This document shows positions 26,756-39,543 of a DNA stretch of 64,000 nucleotides, piece after piece. The position numbers and the translations under genes are program-made. Positions within the stretch are counted from its first letter, which is position 1, and every line of letters begins with the position of its first letter. This stretch comes from Iamia sp. SCSIO 61187. Lineage in GTDB: Bacteria; Actinomycetota; Acidimicrobiia; Acidimicrobiales; Iamiaceae. Location of the stretch: contig NZ_CP050948.1 in the NCBI RefSeq assembly GCF_019443745.1, forward strand, positions 2,294,001-2,358,000, in the 5' to 3' direction. Under the pieces are notes generated by a model. That model was given only the letters and a program-made list of their open reading frames with translations, was not told the DNA's origin and ran no database searches.

Positions 26756-27895
26756 TCAGGCGAGCGAGGCGTAGACGGCCTCGATGAGGGCCCGGTTGCG
26801 GGTGCTCTGCCAGCGGGGGATCAGGTGGTTCATGGCGTACCCGAAGGCGATGCCGGCATCGGGGTCGGCGAAGCCGAGGGCGCCGCCCGAGCCGTAGTGG
26901 CCGAAGGACCGGCCGTTGGGCCCGAGGGGGCGGCGGGCCGTGGTGGGCTGGAAACCGACGCCGTAGGTCACCTCGTCGCCGAGGATCGGGCACCGGGCCG
27001 TCACCCGCGGGGCGGTGGCCCGGGCGAGCAGCGTGGGGGAGAGGAGGCGGTGGGGCTCGAGGAGGGCGGCGTACAGGCGGGCGATGCCCGACGCCGATGC
27101 GTGCCCGCTGGTGGACCCGATCTCGGCGGCCCGCCAGGCCGGGGTGTTGACCAGGCCGATCGACGAGTAGCCGGGCGGGTTGAACAGGGAGAGGGCGTTC
27201 ATGAGGAGGTCGCCCTCGAGGCCGGAGAAGGAGTCGAGCGGGGGGAGCGGGGAGCCCGGGTCCCAGATGATGTCGGCGCAGCGGTGCTGCTCGGCGTCCG
27301 GCACGCCGAACCACACGTCGGCCCCGAGCGGGCCGGTGACGGCCCGCAGCCGCTCGCCCGGCATCTGCCCGGTCGCCCGGTGGACGATCTCGCCCACGAG
27401 GTGCCCGAAGGTGTTGGTGTGGTACGCCAGCCGCTCGCCGGGCACCCACCAGGTCTCGGTGGCGGCGAGGGCGGCGGTCATCGTGGCCCACGAGAACAGG
27501 TCGGCGTCGGTGAGCGGCTCGCGGATGGCGGGCACGCCCGCCCGGTGGGTGAGGGCGTGCTCGACGGTGGCGCCGGCCTTGCCCCCGGCGGCGAAGTCGG
27601 GCCACACCTCGGCGACGGGCTGGTCGAGGGCCAGCACCCCGTCGTCGACGAGCTGCAGGGCCAGGACCGCCAAGATGGCCTTCCCGACGGAGTAGACGTC
27701 GACGATGGTGTCGTGCGTCCACGGCCGGGTGCGCTCCTCGTCGGCCCACCCGCCGACCAGGTCGACCACCACCTCGCCCCGGTGGACGACGTGGACGGCG
27801 CCGCCGACCTCGCCCCTGTCGGTGAAGTTGCCGACGAACGCCTCCCGCACCGCGGCGAAGCGCGGGTCGACCCACCCGTCGATCGGAACCGTCAC
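26756..27895 (-). CDS. Serine hydrolase of the beta-lactamase / esterase EstB family
   Basis: 379 aa, class C beta-lactamase fold. The active-site S-x-x-K is SVGK at 69-72 (in VYSVGKAIL), the second motif is YHTN, and a HYGSGG box near the C-terminus stands for the KTG triad position. The lack of a signal peptide and the HYGSGG box fit cytoplasmic carboxylesterases or peptidases of this family, not true beta-lactamases. The GTG at 27895 is chosen because the N-terminus (VPIDGWVDPRFAAVREAF) begins the family alignment there; an earlier ATG at 28075 would overlap the divergent AraC gene by more than 100 bases. Confidence 0.87.
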   Translation of the reverse strand: MTVPIDGWVDPRFAAVREAFVGNFTDRGEVGGAVHVVHRGEVVVDLVGGWADEERTRPWTHDTIVDVYSVGKAILAVLALQLVDDGVLALDQPVAEVWPDFAAGGKAGATVEHALTHRAGVPAIREPLTDADLFSWATMTAALAATETWWVPGERLAYHTNTFGHLVGEIVHRATGQMPGERLRAVTGPLGADVWFGVPDAEQHRCADIIWDPGSPLPPLDSFSGLEGDLLMNALSLFNPPGYSSIGLVNTPAWRAAEIGSTSGHASASGIARLYAALLEPHRLLSPTLLARATAPRVTARCPILGDEVTYGVGFQPTTARRPLGPNGRSFGHYGSGGALGFADPDAGIAFGYAMNHLIPRWQSTRNRALIEAVYASLA

Positions 27896-27901
27896 CCGGC
27901 G

Positions 27902-27907
27902 AGTCTG
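27902..27907 (-). promoter_or_regulatory. Possible -10 box for the serine hydrolase gene
   Basis: CAGACT on the minus strand, six bases before the GTG at 27895. Weak consensus; it supports the chosen start mainly through its spacing. Confidence 0.3.
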
Positions 27908-27947
27908 CCGCACCACGCCCGCCGCCCCACGTGGCACCATCGGGCCC

Positions 27948-28397
27948 GTGACCGGCAGGCGGGCTGCGGCCCCGACCCTGGACGACCTCGTCCTCCTGCG
28001 GCGCGTCCGGGACCGCATGGACCGCGAGCACGCCCAGCCGCTCGACGTCGAGGCCCTGGCCCGCGGCGTCCACATGTCGGCCGGCCACCTCAGCCGGCAG
28101 TTCCGGCTGGCCTACGGCGAGTCGCCGTACTCGTACCTGATGACCCGGCGCATCGAGCGGCCCATGACCCTGCTGCGGCGGGGCGACATGAGCGTCACCG
28201 ACGTCTGCTTCGCCGTGGGGTGCCAGTCGCTGGGCACCTTCAGCACCCGCTTCACCGAGCTGGTCGGCGTGCCGCCCAGCGTCTACCGGCGGGAGGCGGG
28301 CACGGCCACGGAGGGGATCCCGCCCTGCGTCGCCCGGCGGGTCACCCGACCGGTCAGGAATCGAGAAGCACGCGTCGCCGCCCCTCGCGCATCCTGA
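27948..28397 (+). CDS. Short AraC-family regulator (DNA-binding domain only)
   Basis: 149 aa consisting of little more than the AraC double helix-turn-helix: LDVEALARGVHMSAGHLSRQFRLAYGESPYSYLMTRRIERPMTLLRRGDMSVTDVCFAVGCQSLGTFSTRFTELVGVPPSVYRR (about residues 34-117). No effector-binding domain is present, so any signal must come by another route, such as MarA/SoxS-type level control. The GTG at 27948 is preceded by CACCAT seven bases upstream. It starts a cassette with a VOC protein (five bases later) and a UvrA-like ATPase, and lies divergent from the serine hydrolase with 52 bases between starts. Confidence 0.88.
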   Translation: MTGRRAAAPTLDDLVLLRRVRDRMDREHAQPLDVEALARGVHMSAGHLSRQFRLAYGESPYSYLMTRRIERPMTLLRRGDMSVTDVCFAVGCQSLGTFSTRFTELVGVPPSVYRREAGTATEGIPPCVARRVTRPVRNREARVAAPRAS

Positions 28398-28402
28398 TCG
28401 CC

Positions 28403-28809
28403 ATGGACATCACCATCCACACCACGTTCCTGCCCCACACCGACCCGGAGGCCTCGCTGGCCTTCTACCGCGACCTGCTCGGCTTCGAGGTCCGCAAGGA
28501 CGTCGGGTACGAGGACATGCGGTGGATCACGATCGGCCCTCCCGGCCAGACCGACACCAACGTCGTGCTGACGCCGCCGGCGGCGGACCCGGGCATCACC
28601 GACGACGAGCGCCGCACCATCGCCGAGATGATGGCCAAGGGCACCTACGCCAGCATCATGCTCGGGACCCCGGACCTCGACGGCACCTTCGAGAAGATCC
28701 AGGCCGGCGACGTCGAGATCGTGCAGGAGCCGACCGAGCAGGACTGGGGGGCCCGGGACTGCGCCGTCCGCGACCCCGCCGGCAACATGGTGCGCATCCA
28801 GGAGGTCCG

Positions 28810-28813
<4 letters not shown>
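28403..28813 (+). CDS. VOC/glyoxalase-superfamily protein
   Basis: 136 aa vicinal-oxygen-chelate protein of two beta-alpha-beta-beta-beta units: THTTFLPH-type first strand, ASLAFYRDLLGFEVRKDVGYEDMRWITIGPP, and the closing EQDWGARDCAVRDPAGNMVRIQEV. Such small VOC proteins act in fosfomycin, bleomycin or methylglyoxal resistance, or in aromatic metabolism. Placed between an AraC regulator and a UvrA-like ATPase, whose start overlaps this stop (ATGA at 28810-28813), it probably works in the same stress or resistance response. Metal ligands cannot be fixed without an alignment. Confidence 0.85.
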
Positions 28814-31170
<2,357 letters not shown>

Positions 31171-31224
31171 CCGCCGTGCCACGTGGTGCCAGGACTGCCC
31201 CGCCAACGGTTGGTCGGCGCGGGT

Positions 31225-31304
31225 CACGTGGTGTCAGGCACCAAGTGGCCGGGGATCGCCGGCCCCACCGGGGTGGGCAAGGCCACGTGGTGCCTGACAC
31301 CAAG
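31225..31304. repeat. Pair of REP-like palindromic units
   Basis: GGTGTCAGGCACC at 31230-31242 and its exact reverse complement GGTGCCTGACACC at 31289-31301, each preceded by CACGT. A third, partial unit (CCACGTGGTGCCAGGA) lies at 31179-31194, just after the UvrA-like stop. They could form stems or act as REP-type extragenic repeats. Confidence 0.65.
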
Positions 31305-31307
31305 ATG

Positions 31308-31423
31308 ACCGTCTCCCCGCGCGCTGGGCGACATTATCGGCGCCTCAAGAGCGCACGCGGCGCAGACCGTCTCCCCGCGCGCTGGGCGACATTATCGGCG
31401 CCTCAAGAGCGCACGCGGCGCAG
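31308..31423. repeat. Perfect 58-bp tandem duplication
   Basis: 31308-31365 and 31366-31423 are identical, directly adjacent 58-base units starting ACCGTCTCCCCGCGCG and ending CACGCGGCGCAG. Each contains the 16-base block ACATTATCGGCGCCTC (31331-31346 and 31389-31404), whose inverted copy lies at 31437-31452. The units contain no start codon-led reading frame of interest. Confidence 0.9.
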
Positions 31424-31436
31424 CCGCCTCCCCTCG

Positions 31437-31452
31437 GAGGCGCCGATAATGT
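31437..31452. repeat. Inverted copy of the 16-bp block in the tandem repeat
   Basis: GAGGCGCCGATAATGT is the exact reverse complement of the block at 31331-31346 and 31389-31404. With the second copy it brackets 64 bases and resembles the ends of a small mobile element or a recombinase site. Confidence 0.8.
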
Positions 31453-31460
31453 AGGTTCTG

Positions 31461-31868
31461 TCAAGTAACCCCACCGGTCCGGGGTTCGATCCAGAGGGCG
31501 GCGGCCGGGCGGGCGTTGTCGAGGAGCCAGGCGATGGCTCGGCGCAGCTCGGCGGGGTCGTCGCCGGCGTCGGCCAGGTCGGCGTCGGCGTCCTCGATGG
31601 CGGCCTGCAGGCAGTACAGCGCGCCCTGGAGCTCCTCGACCGCCTGGCGGGCGACGATGACGTCGTCGTCACCGAGCCCGTGGACGGCGGCCAGCTTGCG
31701 GGCCATGTGGGCCTGCTGGCGGCACCCGGGCCGGCAGTACCTCCGGGGCCGGCCGGTGCGGGCCCGGTCCGGGAGCCGGCGGCCGCACCACCGGCAGCGC
31801 TCGTCGGCGCGAGGGTCGCGCCGGGGGGCGGATCCCCCGCCCTCGTCCCCGACCGGTCGTTTCGTCAC
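31461..31868 (-). CDS. Small zinc-finger protein, function unknown
   Basis: 135 aa. A basic Cys4 zinc finger lies near the start (CRWCGRRLPDRARTGRP then YCRPGCRQQAHMARKL, about residues 25-55), followed by an acidic helical region (VARQAVEELQGALYCLQAAIEDADADLADAGDD) and a short C-terminal part (LLDNARPAAALWIEP). The finger type with Arg/Gly-rich spacing occurs in small actinobacterial hypothetical proteins, probably nucleic-acid contacts. The GTG start has a TACGTT box seven bases upstream and lies at the exact centre of a 22-base palindrome, suggesting a leaderless, self- or partner-regulated gene. Confidence 0.75.
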   Translation of the reverse strand: MTKRPVGDEGGGSAPRRDPRADERCRWCGRRLPDRARTGRPRRYCRPGCRQQAHMARKLAAVHGLGDDDVIVARQAVEELQGALYCLQAAIEDADADLADAGDDPAELRRAIAWLLDNARPAAALWIEPRTGGVT

Positions 31869-31881
31869 GTGACGAAACGTA
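31858..31881 (-). promoter_or_regulatory. Palindromic operator over -10 box and start codon
   Basis: Perfect arms CGTTTCGTCAC and GTGACGAAACG (31858-31879), with the centre falling between C31868 and G31869. On the minus strand TACGTT (31876-31881) is followed by seven bases and the GTG at 31868. A dimeric repressor bound here would cover -10, start site and start codon at once. Confidence 0.7.
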
Positions 31882-31926
31882 GCCCGATGCGGAGGGGCGG
31901 GCGGTGGATGCTCCGTGCGCGACTCC

Positions 31927-33627
31927 CTAGAGCGATCGCACCCGCGGGCCCCGGACCGCCCGCTCGACGGGCGTCAACGGCCGCTCGTCGGCGTGGTCGA
32001 CCAGGTCGACCGGCTCCGGGTCGGCGTCGGACGCCGGCTCATCGGTCGGTGCTGCCGGCGCATCGGTCGGCGCCGCCGGCTCGTGCTCTGCGGCCACCTC
32101 GTCGGTCGTCGCCGCGGGCTCGTGCTCTGCGGCCACCTCGTCGGTCGGTGCCGGCTCGGCCTCGGCGACGGGCTCGGGACCGGCGCCGCCGAGCGCGGTG
32201 CCCTCCCCCGGCGCCGGGGTCTCGGCCGGGTCGGGGACGAGGGCCGTCCCCCGGATGGCGGTCTCGGTGACGACGGTCCCCTCTCCCCCGCCGTCGGTGG
32301 CAGCGTCCGTCACCTCGTCGGCCGGGGGGACCGGGGCCGGCTTGGCCAGGTCGACGCCGCCCGGGTCGTGGCCGACCTCGTGCTCGACCGGCTCGATGAC
32401 CCGGTGGGCGGACCGGGCCTCGGCGTCGTCGTAGCGCTCGCGCAGGGCGACCAGCTCGTCGGTCCGACCGCTGTCCTGGTAGAGGTCGGCCAGGGTCAGG
32501 AAGAAGGTGGGGTCCAGTTGGACGCCGAGCTCGTCGACCTCGTCCTCGACCACGTCGAGCAGGCCGAGGAGGAGCTCCTCGACGGCATCGACCTGCCCGA
32601 GGGCGAACATGGTGGCGATCTCGTCCCGGTAGGTGCTGTGGTGGCGCCCGCCGAAGGTGCCGGGGGCGCCGACGCCCGTGATGCGCCGCCGGATGCGGTT
32701 GCGGGCCCGGTCGAGGGCGTCGTCCTCGGACGGCTCGTCGGACCGCCGGAGCGTCGCCGGCGGCGGGATGGGCACGTCGGTCTGGCCGCTGGCCATGGCG
32801 GCGAGCACCCCGAGGTCGACGTGGGCGGCGGCGGTGTCGCCGGCGAGGGAGTAGAGGTGCGACCGCTCCTCGAGTGCGGCGGCGATGACGGCGCCGCTGC
32901 GATCGGCGTCGGACAGGGCCTCGCACACGGCGTCGAGGGCGCCGGGCAGGTCCTGGAGCGTCCGGCAGGCGACGCTGCGGGCGACGAGGGCCAGGGCCGA
33001 CAGGTCGTCGACGTTGGGCAGCGCCGAGGTGATCTCGAGGACGCGGGCGTGCTCGCCCTGGGCCAGCAGGGCGGCGGCCTTGGCCAGCACGACGGCCGAC
33101 CGCGGCGGGTACGTCTCGAGGAGTGACAGGGCCTCGCCGATGCGCCCGGCGTCGACGAGCAGCTCGGCGGCCAGCAGCCCGAGCGCGGTGCGGCTCAGGC
33201 GGAGCAGGACGGGGACGCTGGGGGCCAGGTTGACCTGGACGGTCAGGTCGCCCCAGTGCTTGCGCAGGAGCTTCGACTCGGTCGGCTCGTGGGCCGCCGT
33301 GGCCAGGGGCTGGAGCAGGTCGATGGCCGACGGGCCGTCGATGGTCGCCAGTCGGAGGGCGGCCAGCACCCAGGCCGGGTCCTGGGCCGGTCCCGGCTGG
33401 GTCGCCAACCGGCCCAGGCCGTCGACGTCGTCCTTGGCCACCGCTGCGACCAGCGCCCGCTCGGCCCGGTGGGCCATCGGCGACAGCCGGAGGCCGTCGG
33501 CCGCCGTCGTCGGGTCGATGGGTCCCCGGGGCGAGGGCAGCCAGGCCCGCCAGGGCGAGGCGGGGAGGGTCGCAGGAGGCTGGCCGGGCGCGCTGAGCAG
33601 CAGGTGGACCTGCTCCCCGTGCTCCAT
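31927..33627 (-). CDS. Large TPR-like helical protein with Ala/Pro/Glu tail
   Basis: 566 aa. Residues about 30-400 are helical with repeat-like Leu/Ala patterns of TPR or SEL1 type (RTALGLLAAELLVDAGRIGEALSLLETYP, AKAAALLAQGEHARVLEITSALP, FFLTLADLYQDSGRTDELVALRERYDDAEARS). The last 150 residues are disordered and hold near-identical repeats (TDEVAAEHEPAA twice). No signal peptide, no catalytic motif. A scaffold or regulatory role is plausible, without evidence for a partner. The ATG at 33627 is chosen because GGAGGAG stands five bases before it; other in-frame ATGs upstream lack such a site. Confidence 0.75.
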   Translation of the reverse strand: MEHGEQVHLLLSAPGQPPATLPASPWRAWLPSPRGPIDPTTAADGLRLSPMAHRAERALVAAVAKDDVDGLGRLATQPGPAQDPAWVLAALRLATIDGPSAIDLLQPLATAAHEPTESKLLRKHWGDLTVQVNLAPSVPVLLRLSRTALGLLAAELLVDAGRIGEALSLLETYPPRSAVVLAKAAALLAQGEHARVLEITSALPNVDDLSALALVARSVACRTLQDLPGALDAVCEALSDADRSGAVIAAALEERSHLYSLAGDTAAAHVDLGVLAAMASGQTDVPIPPPATLRRSDEPSEDDALDRARNRIRRRITGVGAPGTFGGRHHSTYRDEIATMFALGQVDAVEELLLGLLDVVEDEVDELGVQLDPTFFLTLADLYQDSGRTDELVALRERYDDAEARSAHRVIEPVEHEVGHDPGGVDLAKPAPVPPADEVTDAATDGGGEGTVVTETAIRGTALVPDPAETPAPGEGTALGGAGPEPVAEAEPAPTDEVAAEHEPAATTDEVAAEHEPAAPTDAPAAPTDEPASDADPEPVDLVDHADERPLTPVERAVRGPRVRSL

Positions 33628-33769
33628 GTGCTCCTCCATCTTCCGCGCCACGGCAGCGCGTCCGGAGGGTCCATCGGCGGCGGACCGGCCAGATCCAGGC
33701 CTCGGCGCGTCGGATTGTCGGCCCGGCGGTCGGATCACCAGGTGCCGGCCCGCCGATCGCCCGAACGGG

Positions 33770-34531
33770 CTACCCGGCGAGGTCGGGCTCGACCGCCTCG
33801 ATCCAGTCGAACAGGGGTTGGGCGCTGAACCAGCCGGCCAGGTTGGTGCCGACCTGCGAGCGGGTCAGGGCCGCCACCTCGGGATCGATCTCGTGGGGCT
33901 CGCCGGCGGCGCGGGCCGACAGCTCGACCTCGCAGGTCCGCTCCATCGTCACGTACCAGAAGAGGGCCTCGTCGACGCTGTGGCCGACGGTGAGCAGGCC
34001 GTGGTTGGCCAAGATGGCCGCCTTGGCCCCGCCCAGGGCGGCGGCGATGCGGTCGCCCTCGGCCGGGTCGTCGACCACGCCGGTGTAGTCGTCGAAGAGG
34101 ACGTGGTCCTCGAAGAAGATGCACGAGTCCTGGGTGAGGGGCCGGAGCGGGCGCCGCAGGGTGGAGAAGGCCCGCCCGTACTTGCTGTGGGAGTGGGCGG
34201 CGGCGACGACGTCTGGGCGGGCGTGGTGGATGCGGGAGTGGATGGCGAAGGCGGCCCGGTTCACCGGCCAGGAGCCCTCGACCACGTTGCCGTCGTGGTC
34301 GCAGAGGATCAGGTCCGACGCCTTGATCTGCTTGAAGCTCATCCCGAAGGGGTTGACCCAGAAGTGGTCGAGCCGCTCGGGGTCGCGGGCGGTGATGTGC
34401 CCGGCCACGCCCTCGTCGAACCCGAAGCGCCCGAAGATCCGGAACGCCGCCGCCAGCCGCCGCTTGCGGTGGGCGCGCTCCTCGTCGGGCGTGCGCTCGA
34501 CGAAGGGGCTGGCGGGCATCAGGTCGGTCAT
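33770..34531 (-). CDS. Class II aldolase/adducin family protein
   Basis: 253 aa. Metal-ligand and fold motifs of the class II aldolase family are visible: GHITARDPERLDHFWVNPFG, AAAHSHSKYGRAFS (His pair) and ANHGLLTVG (third His region), with the catalytic Glu likely in the FGFDEGVAGH region. Members cleave sugar phosphates such as fuculose- or ribulose-phosphate, or are decarboxylases; this one belongs to the soluble, non-adducin bacterial group common in actinobacteria. The ATG is preceded by GGGAGAA. No neighbouring sugar-pathway genes narrow the substrate. Confidence 0.87.
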   Translation of the reverse strand: MTDLMPASPFVERTPDEERAHRKRRLAAAFRIFGRFGFDEGVAGHITARDPERLDHFWVNPFGMSFKQIKASDLILCDHDGNVVEGSWPVNRAAFAIHSRIHHARPDVVAAAHSHSKYGRAFSTLRRPLRPLTQDSCIFFEDHVLFDDYTGVVDDPAEGDRIAAALGGAKAAILANHGLLTVGHSVDEALFWYVTMERTCEVELSARAAGEPHEIDPEVAALTRSQVGTNLAGWFSAQPLFDWIEAVEPDLAG

Positions 34532-34580
34532 GAGGTTCTCCCGGCGGGCGGAGCGATGTCGTCCACCCTACGCGAGGGCG

Positions 34581-35120
34581 TCAGCCGAGGGCGGTGAGGG
34601 AGTAGGTCACCGACACGGGCCCGCCGATGCCGCTGACGTTGTCGGCCACGACCACGGCGGCCGTGAGCTCCGGACCGGTGGCGGCGAGGGTGCCGCTGGG
34701 GCCGGTCGGCCCCTCGGCCAGGGAGTCGGTGTCGATCGTGAAGCCCGCCGCCGTGAGCTGGGTCTTGATGGTCTCGTAGACGGCCGGCACCTCGCCGTCG
34801 ACCGATCCGACGACGTTGAGCGAGAGCACCGGCGTGTCGGTCGAGGTCGACGTGACGATGGCCAGGCCCTCGGGCACGGCCAGGTCGGCGGGCCACTCGG
34901 CGGGCAGCTCGGCGTCGCCGGAGACGCTGGCATCGAACCCGTCGCCCGAGCAGCTGCCCGACACCGCGCCCTCGTCGGCGTCGATGTCGATGTCCTCGCA
35001 GTCGCTGTTGCGCTCGATGGCCTCCTCGGCCACCTTCTCGCCGATCTTGCCGCACCCGGCCGTGCCGGCCACCAGGGCCAGGCCCACCAGGCCTGCGGCC
35101 ACTCCACGGCGAACGTCCAT
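34581..35120 (-). CDS. Small secreted lipoprotein, unknown function
   Basis: 179 aa. N-terminal signal peptide with lipobox AGTAGC (Cys about 23), then an acidic domain with two more Cys ([17 protein letters not shown]) and a C-terminal beta-rich part with repeated Thr/Val strands ([32 protein letters not shown]). Anchored to the outer face of the membrane. I do not recognise the family. The ATG at 35120 follows GAGGAG with eight bases between. The gene lies divergent from the glycine riboswitch and gcvP. Confidence 0.75.
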   Translation of the reverse strand: MDVRRGVAAGLVGLALVAGTAGCGKIGEKVAEEAIERNSDCEDIDIDADEGAVSGSCSGDGFDASVSGDAELPAEWPADLAVPEGLAIVTSTSTDTPVLSLNVVGSVDGEVPAVYETIKTQLTAAGFTIDTDSLAEGPTGPSGTLAATGPELTAAVVVADNVSGIGGPVSVTYSLTALG

Positions 35121-35259
35121 CTCCACCACTCCTCATCGTCAGCGTCGGGCCCCGGTCGGGGCCCGACGCTCACCATGGTCGAGATCGGCGGCGGCCGGAT
35201 GAGCGGTCACTACGCAACCGCCGGGGGGACCGGACCCCCGGGGGCCACCCCCCCGCTGG

Positions 35260-35265
35260 TACGCT
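35260..35265 (+). promoter_or_regulatory. -10 box for the gcvP leader
   Basis: TACGCT just upstream of the glycine riboswitch. Transcription would start about 10 bases before the first aptamer. No convincing -35 is visible. Confidence 0.45.
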
Positions 35266-35280
35266 CCCCGGGCTGCCGAC

Positions 35281-35462
35281 ACCGTGCGGGAGAGGCCCAG
35301 CGTCGGGCCGCCGAAGGAGCAAGTCCCTCCCCGGAATCTCTCAGGCCCCAGGACCGCACGGACGAGGCGACGCTGGAAAGCGACCGGCCCCGACCGGTCC
35401 ACCCAAGGTGCAAGCCGGTCCGCCGGTGAACCTCTCAGGTGCCGATGACAGCGTGGGGAGGA
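35281..35462 (+). ncRNA. Tandem glycine riboswitch (gcvT type) in the gcvP leader
   Basis: The 5' region of gcvP holds two glycine aptamers. First (about 35281-35382): CGGGAGAGG, then GCCGAAGGAGCAAG, CGGAATCTCTCAGG, AGGACCG and the closing CGCTGGAAAG. Second (about 35383-35462): CCCAAGGTGCAAG, GGTGAACCTCTCAGG, GATGACAG and GTGGGGAGG. These are the conserved elements of the gcvT riboswitch. Both are followed by 50 bases and the GGAGG site of gcvP. Glycine binding would switch on glycine cleavage, as known for this class. Confidence 0.95.
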
Positions 35463-35512
35463 CGATCCGAGGCCGCCCGGCCGACCCCGTCCCACCGCCC
35501 TCCGGAGGACCC

Positions 35513-38404
<2,892 letters not shown>

Positions 38405-38414
38405 CGGTCGCTGC

Positions 38415-38443
38415 GGTCGGAGTGGGTCTGACCCACTCCGACC
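38415..38443. terminator. Bidirectional terminator between gcvP and gcvT
   Basis: A 29-base near-perfect inverted repeat, arms GGTCGGAGTGGGT and ACCCACTCCGACC around a three-base centre. It lies between the stops of the convergent genes and serves both. Confidence 0.75.
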
Positions 38444-38462
38444 GGCGAGCGGCGTGACCTCG

Positions 38463-39518
38463 TCAGCTCGTGGTCAGGAAGGGCGTCTTCACGACGGTCG
38501 CGGGGACCTCGGTGCCGCGGACGTCGATGGCCAGCCGGTCACCGATGGCGACGTCGGGGGGCACGAAGGCGAGGGCGATCCCGTGGCCGAGGGTCGGCGA
38601 GAAGTTGCCGCTCGTGACCTCGCCGACGGGCTCGCCGTCACGGACGACGGCCTGGCCCTCGCGGGGCGGGCGCCGGCCCTCCACGACGAGCCCGCGCAGC
38701 CGGCGGGAGATGCCCCGCTCCTTCTCGGCGGCGAGGGGCTCGCGGCCGATGAAGTCGCCCTTGTCCCACCGCACGACCCAGCCCAGCCCGGCCTGGAGCG
38801 GGGTGATCCCGGGGCCCAGCTCGTGGCCGTGGAGCGGGAGCCCGGCCTCGAGCCGGAGGGTGTCGCGGGCGCCGAGGCCGGCGGGGACGACCCCGGTGCC
38901 GACGATGGCCTCCCACAGGGCGTCGGCCGCCTCGGCCGGGACGGCGACCTCGATCCCGTCCTCGCCGGTGTAGCCGGTACCGGCGGCCACGCAGTCGACC
39001 CCGGACCAGACGGTGCGGGCGACGCCGAACCGGGGCACGGCCGCGGCCTCGGGGATCACGGCGGCGACCCGGGCCCGGGCCTCGGGGCCCTGCACCGCCA
39101 GCACGGCCCGAGCGGCGGTGACGTCGACGGCCCCCTCCCCCAGCGCCCCGGTGACCCGGTCGGTGTTGGAGGCGTTGGGCATGACGTCGAAGCGCTCCTC
39201 CCCCACCCACCACACGATGATGTCGTCGAGCACGGAGGCGTCCTCGGCGTCGAGCAGGTGGGTGTACTGGGCCCGGCCCGGGCCGATGCGGCGCAGGTCG
39301 TTGGTGAAGGCGGCCTGCAGGCGGTCGAGCGCCTCGGGCCCCTCGATGCGCACGGTGCCGAGGTGGCTGACGTCGAAGACGACGGCGTCGGTGCGGCAGG
39401 CCTCGTGCTCGGCGAGGGTCCCGCTGGGGTAGCTGACCGGCATGTCCCACCCCCCGAACGGGACCATGCGAGCGCCGAGGGCGCGGTGGACGGCGTCGAG
39501 CGGGGAGGTGCGGGTCAC
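38463..39518 (-). CDS. gcvT: Aminomethyltransferase, glycine cleavage T-protein
   Basis: 351 aa T-protein, which transfers the methylene group from aminomethyl-lipoyl GcvH to tetrahydrofolate and releases ammonia. N-terminal LGARMVPFGGWDMPVSYPSGTLAEHEACRTDAVVFDVSHLG is typical, as are RIGPGRAQYTHLLD, ASNTDR and the C-terminal GEVTSGNFSPTLGHGIALAFV segment. The GTG at 39518 has a TACGCT box six bases upstream. Not under the riboswitch, unlike gcvP across the terminator. Confidence 0.95.
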   Translation of the reverse strand: MTRTSPLDAVHRALGARMVPFGGWDMPVSYPSGTLAEHEACRTDAVVFDVSHLGTVRIEGPEALDRLQAAFTNDLRRIGPGRAQYTHLLDAEDASVLDDIIVWWVGEERFDVMPNASNTDRVTGALGEGAVDVTAARAVLAVQGPEARARVAAVIPEAAAVPRFGVARTVWSGVDCVAAGTGYTGEDGIEVAVPAEAADALWEAIVGTGVVPAGLGARDTLRLEAGLPLHGHELGPGITPLQAGLGWVVRWDKGDFIGREPLAAEKERGISRRLRGLVVEGRRPPREGQAVVRDGEPVGEVTSGNFSPTLGHGIALAFVPPDVAIGDRLAIDVRGTEVPATVVKTPFLTTS

Positions 39519-39524
39519 GGCCGG

Positions 39525-39530
39525 AGCGTA
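39525..39530 (-). promoter_or_regulatory. -10 box for gcvT, leaderless-type
   Basis: TACGCT on the minus strand, six bases (CCGGCC) before the GTG at 39518. Confidence 0.6.
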
Positions 39531-39543
39531 CCGGCGGACGGGA

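Noticed and set aside
26756-27895. Beta-lactamase resistance gene
   Set aside because: SVGK and HYGSGG occur, but there is no signal peptide and the third motif is of the esterase type, so an antibiotic resistance call is not supported.
23801-28402. Long + strand reading frame covering crotonase, RGG and hydrolase genes
   Set aside because: It has no domain content before the VOC protein at 28403, and recognised genes lie on the opposite strand.
31467-31486. AACCCC/GGGGTT hairpin and T-loop-like GGGGTTCGATCC near the zinc-finger gene
   Set aside because: It lies inside the coding region and no tRNA can be built around it.
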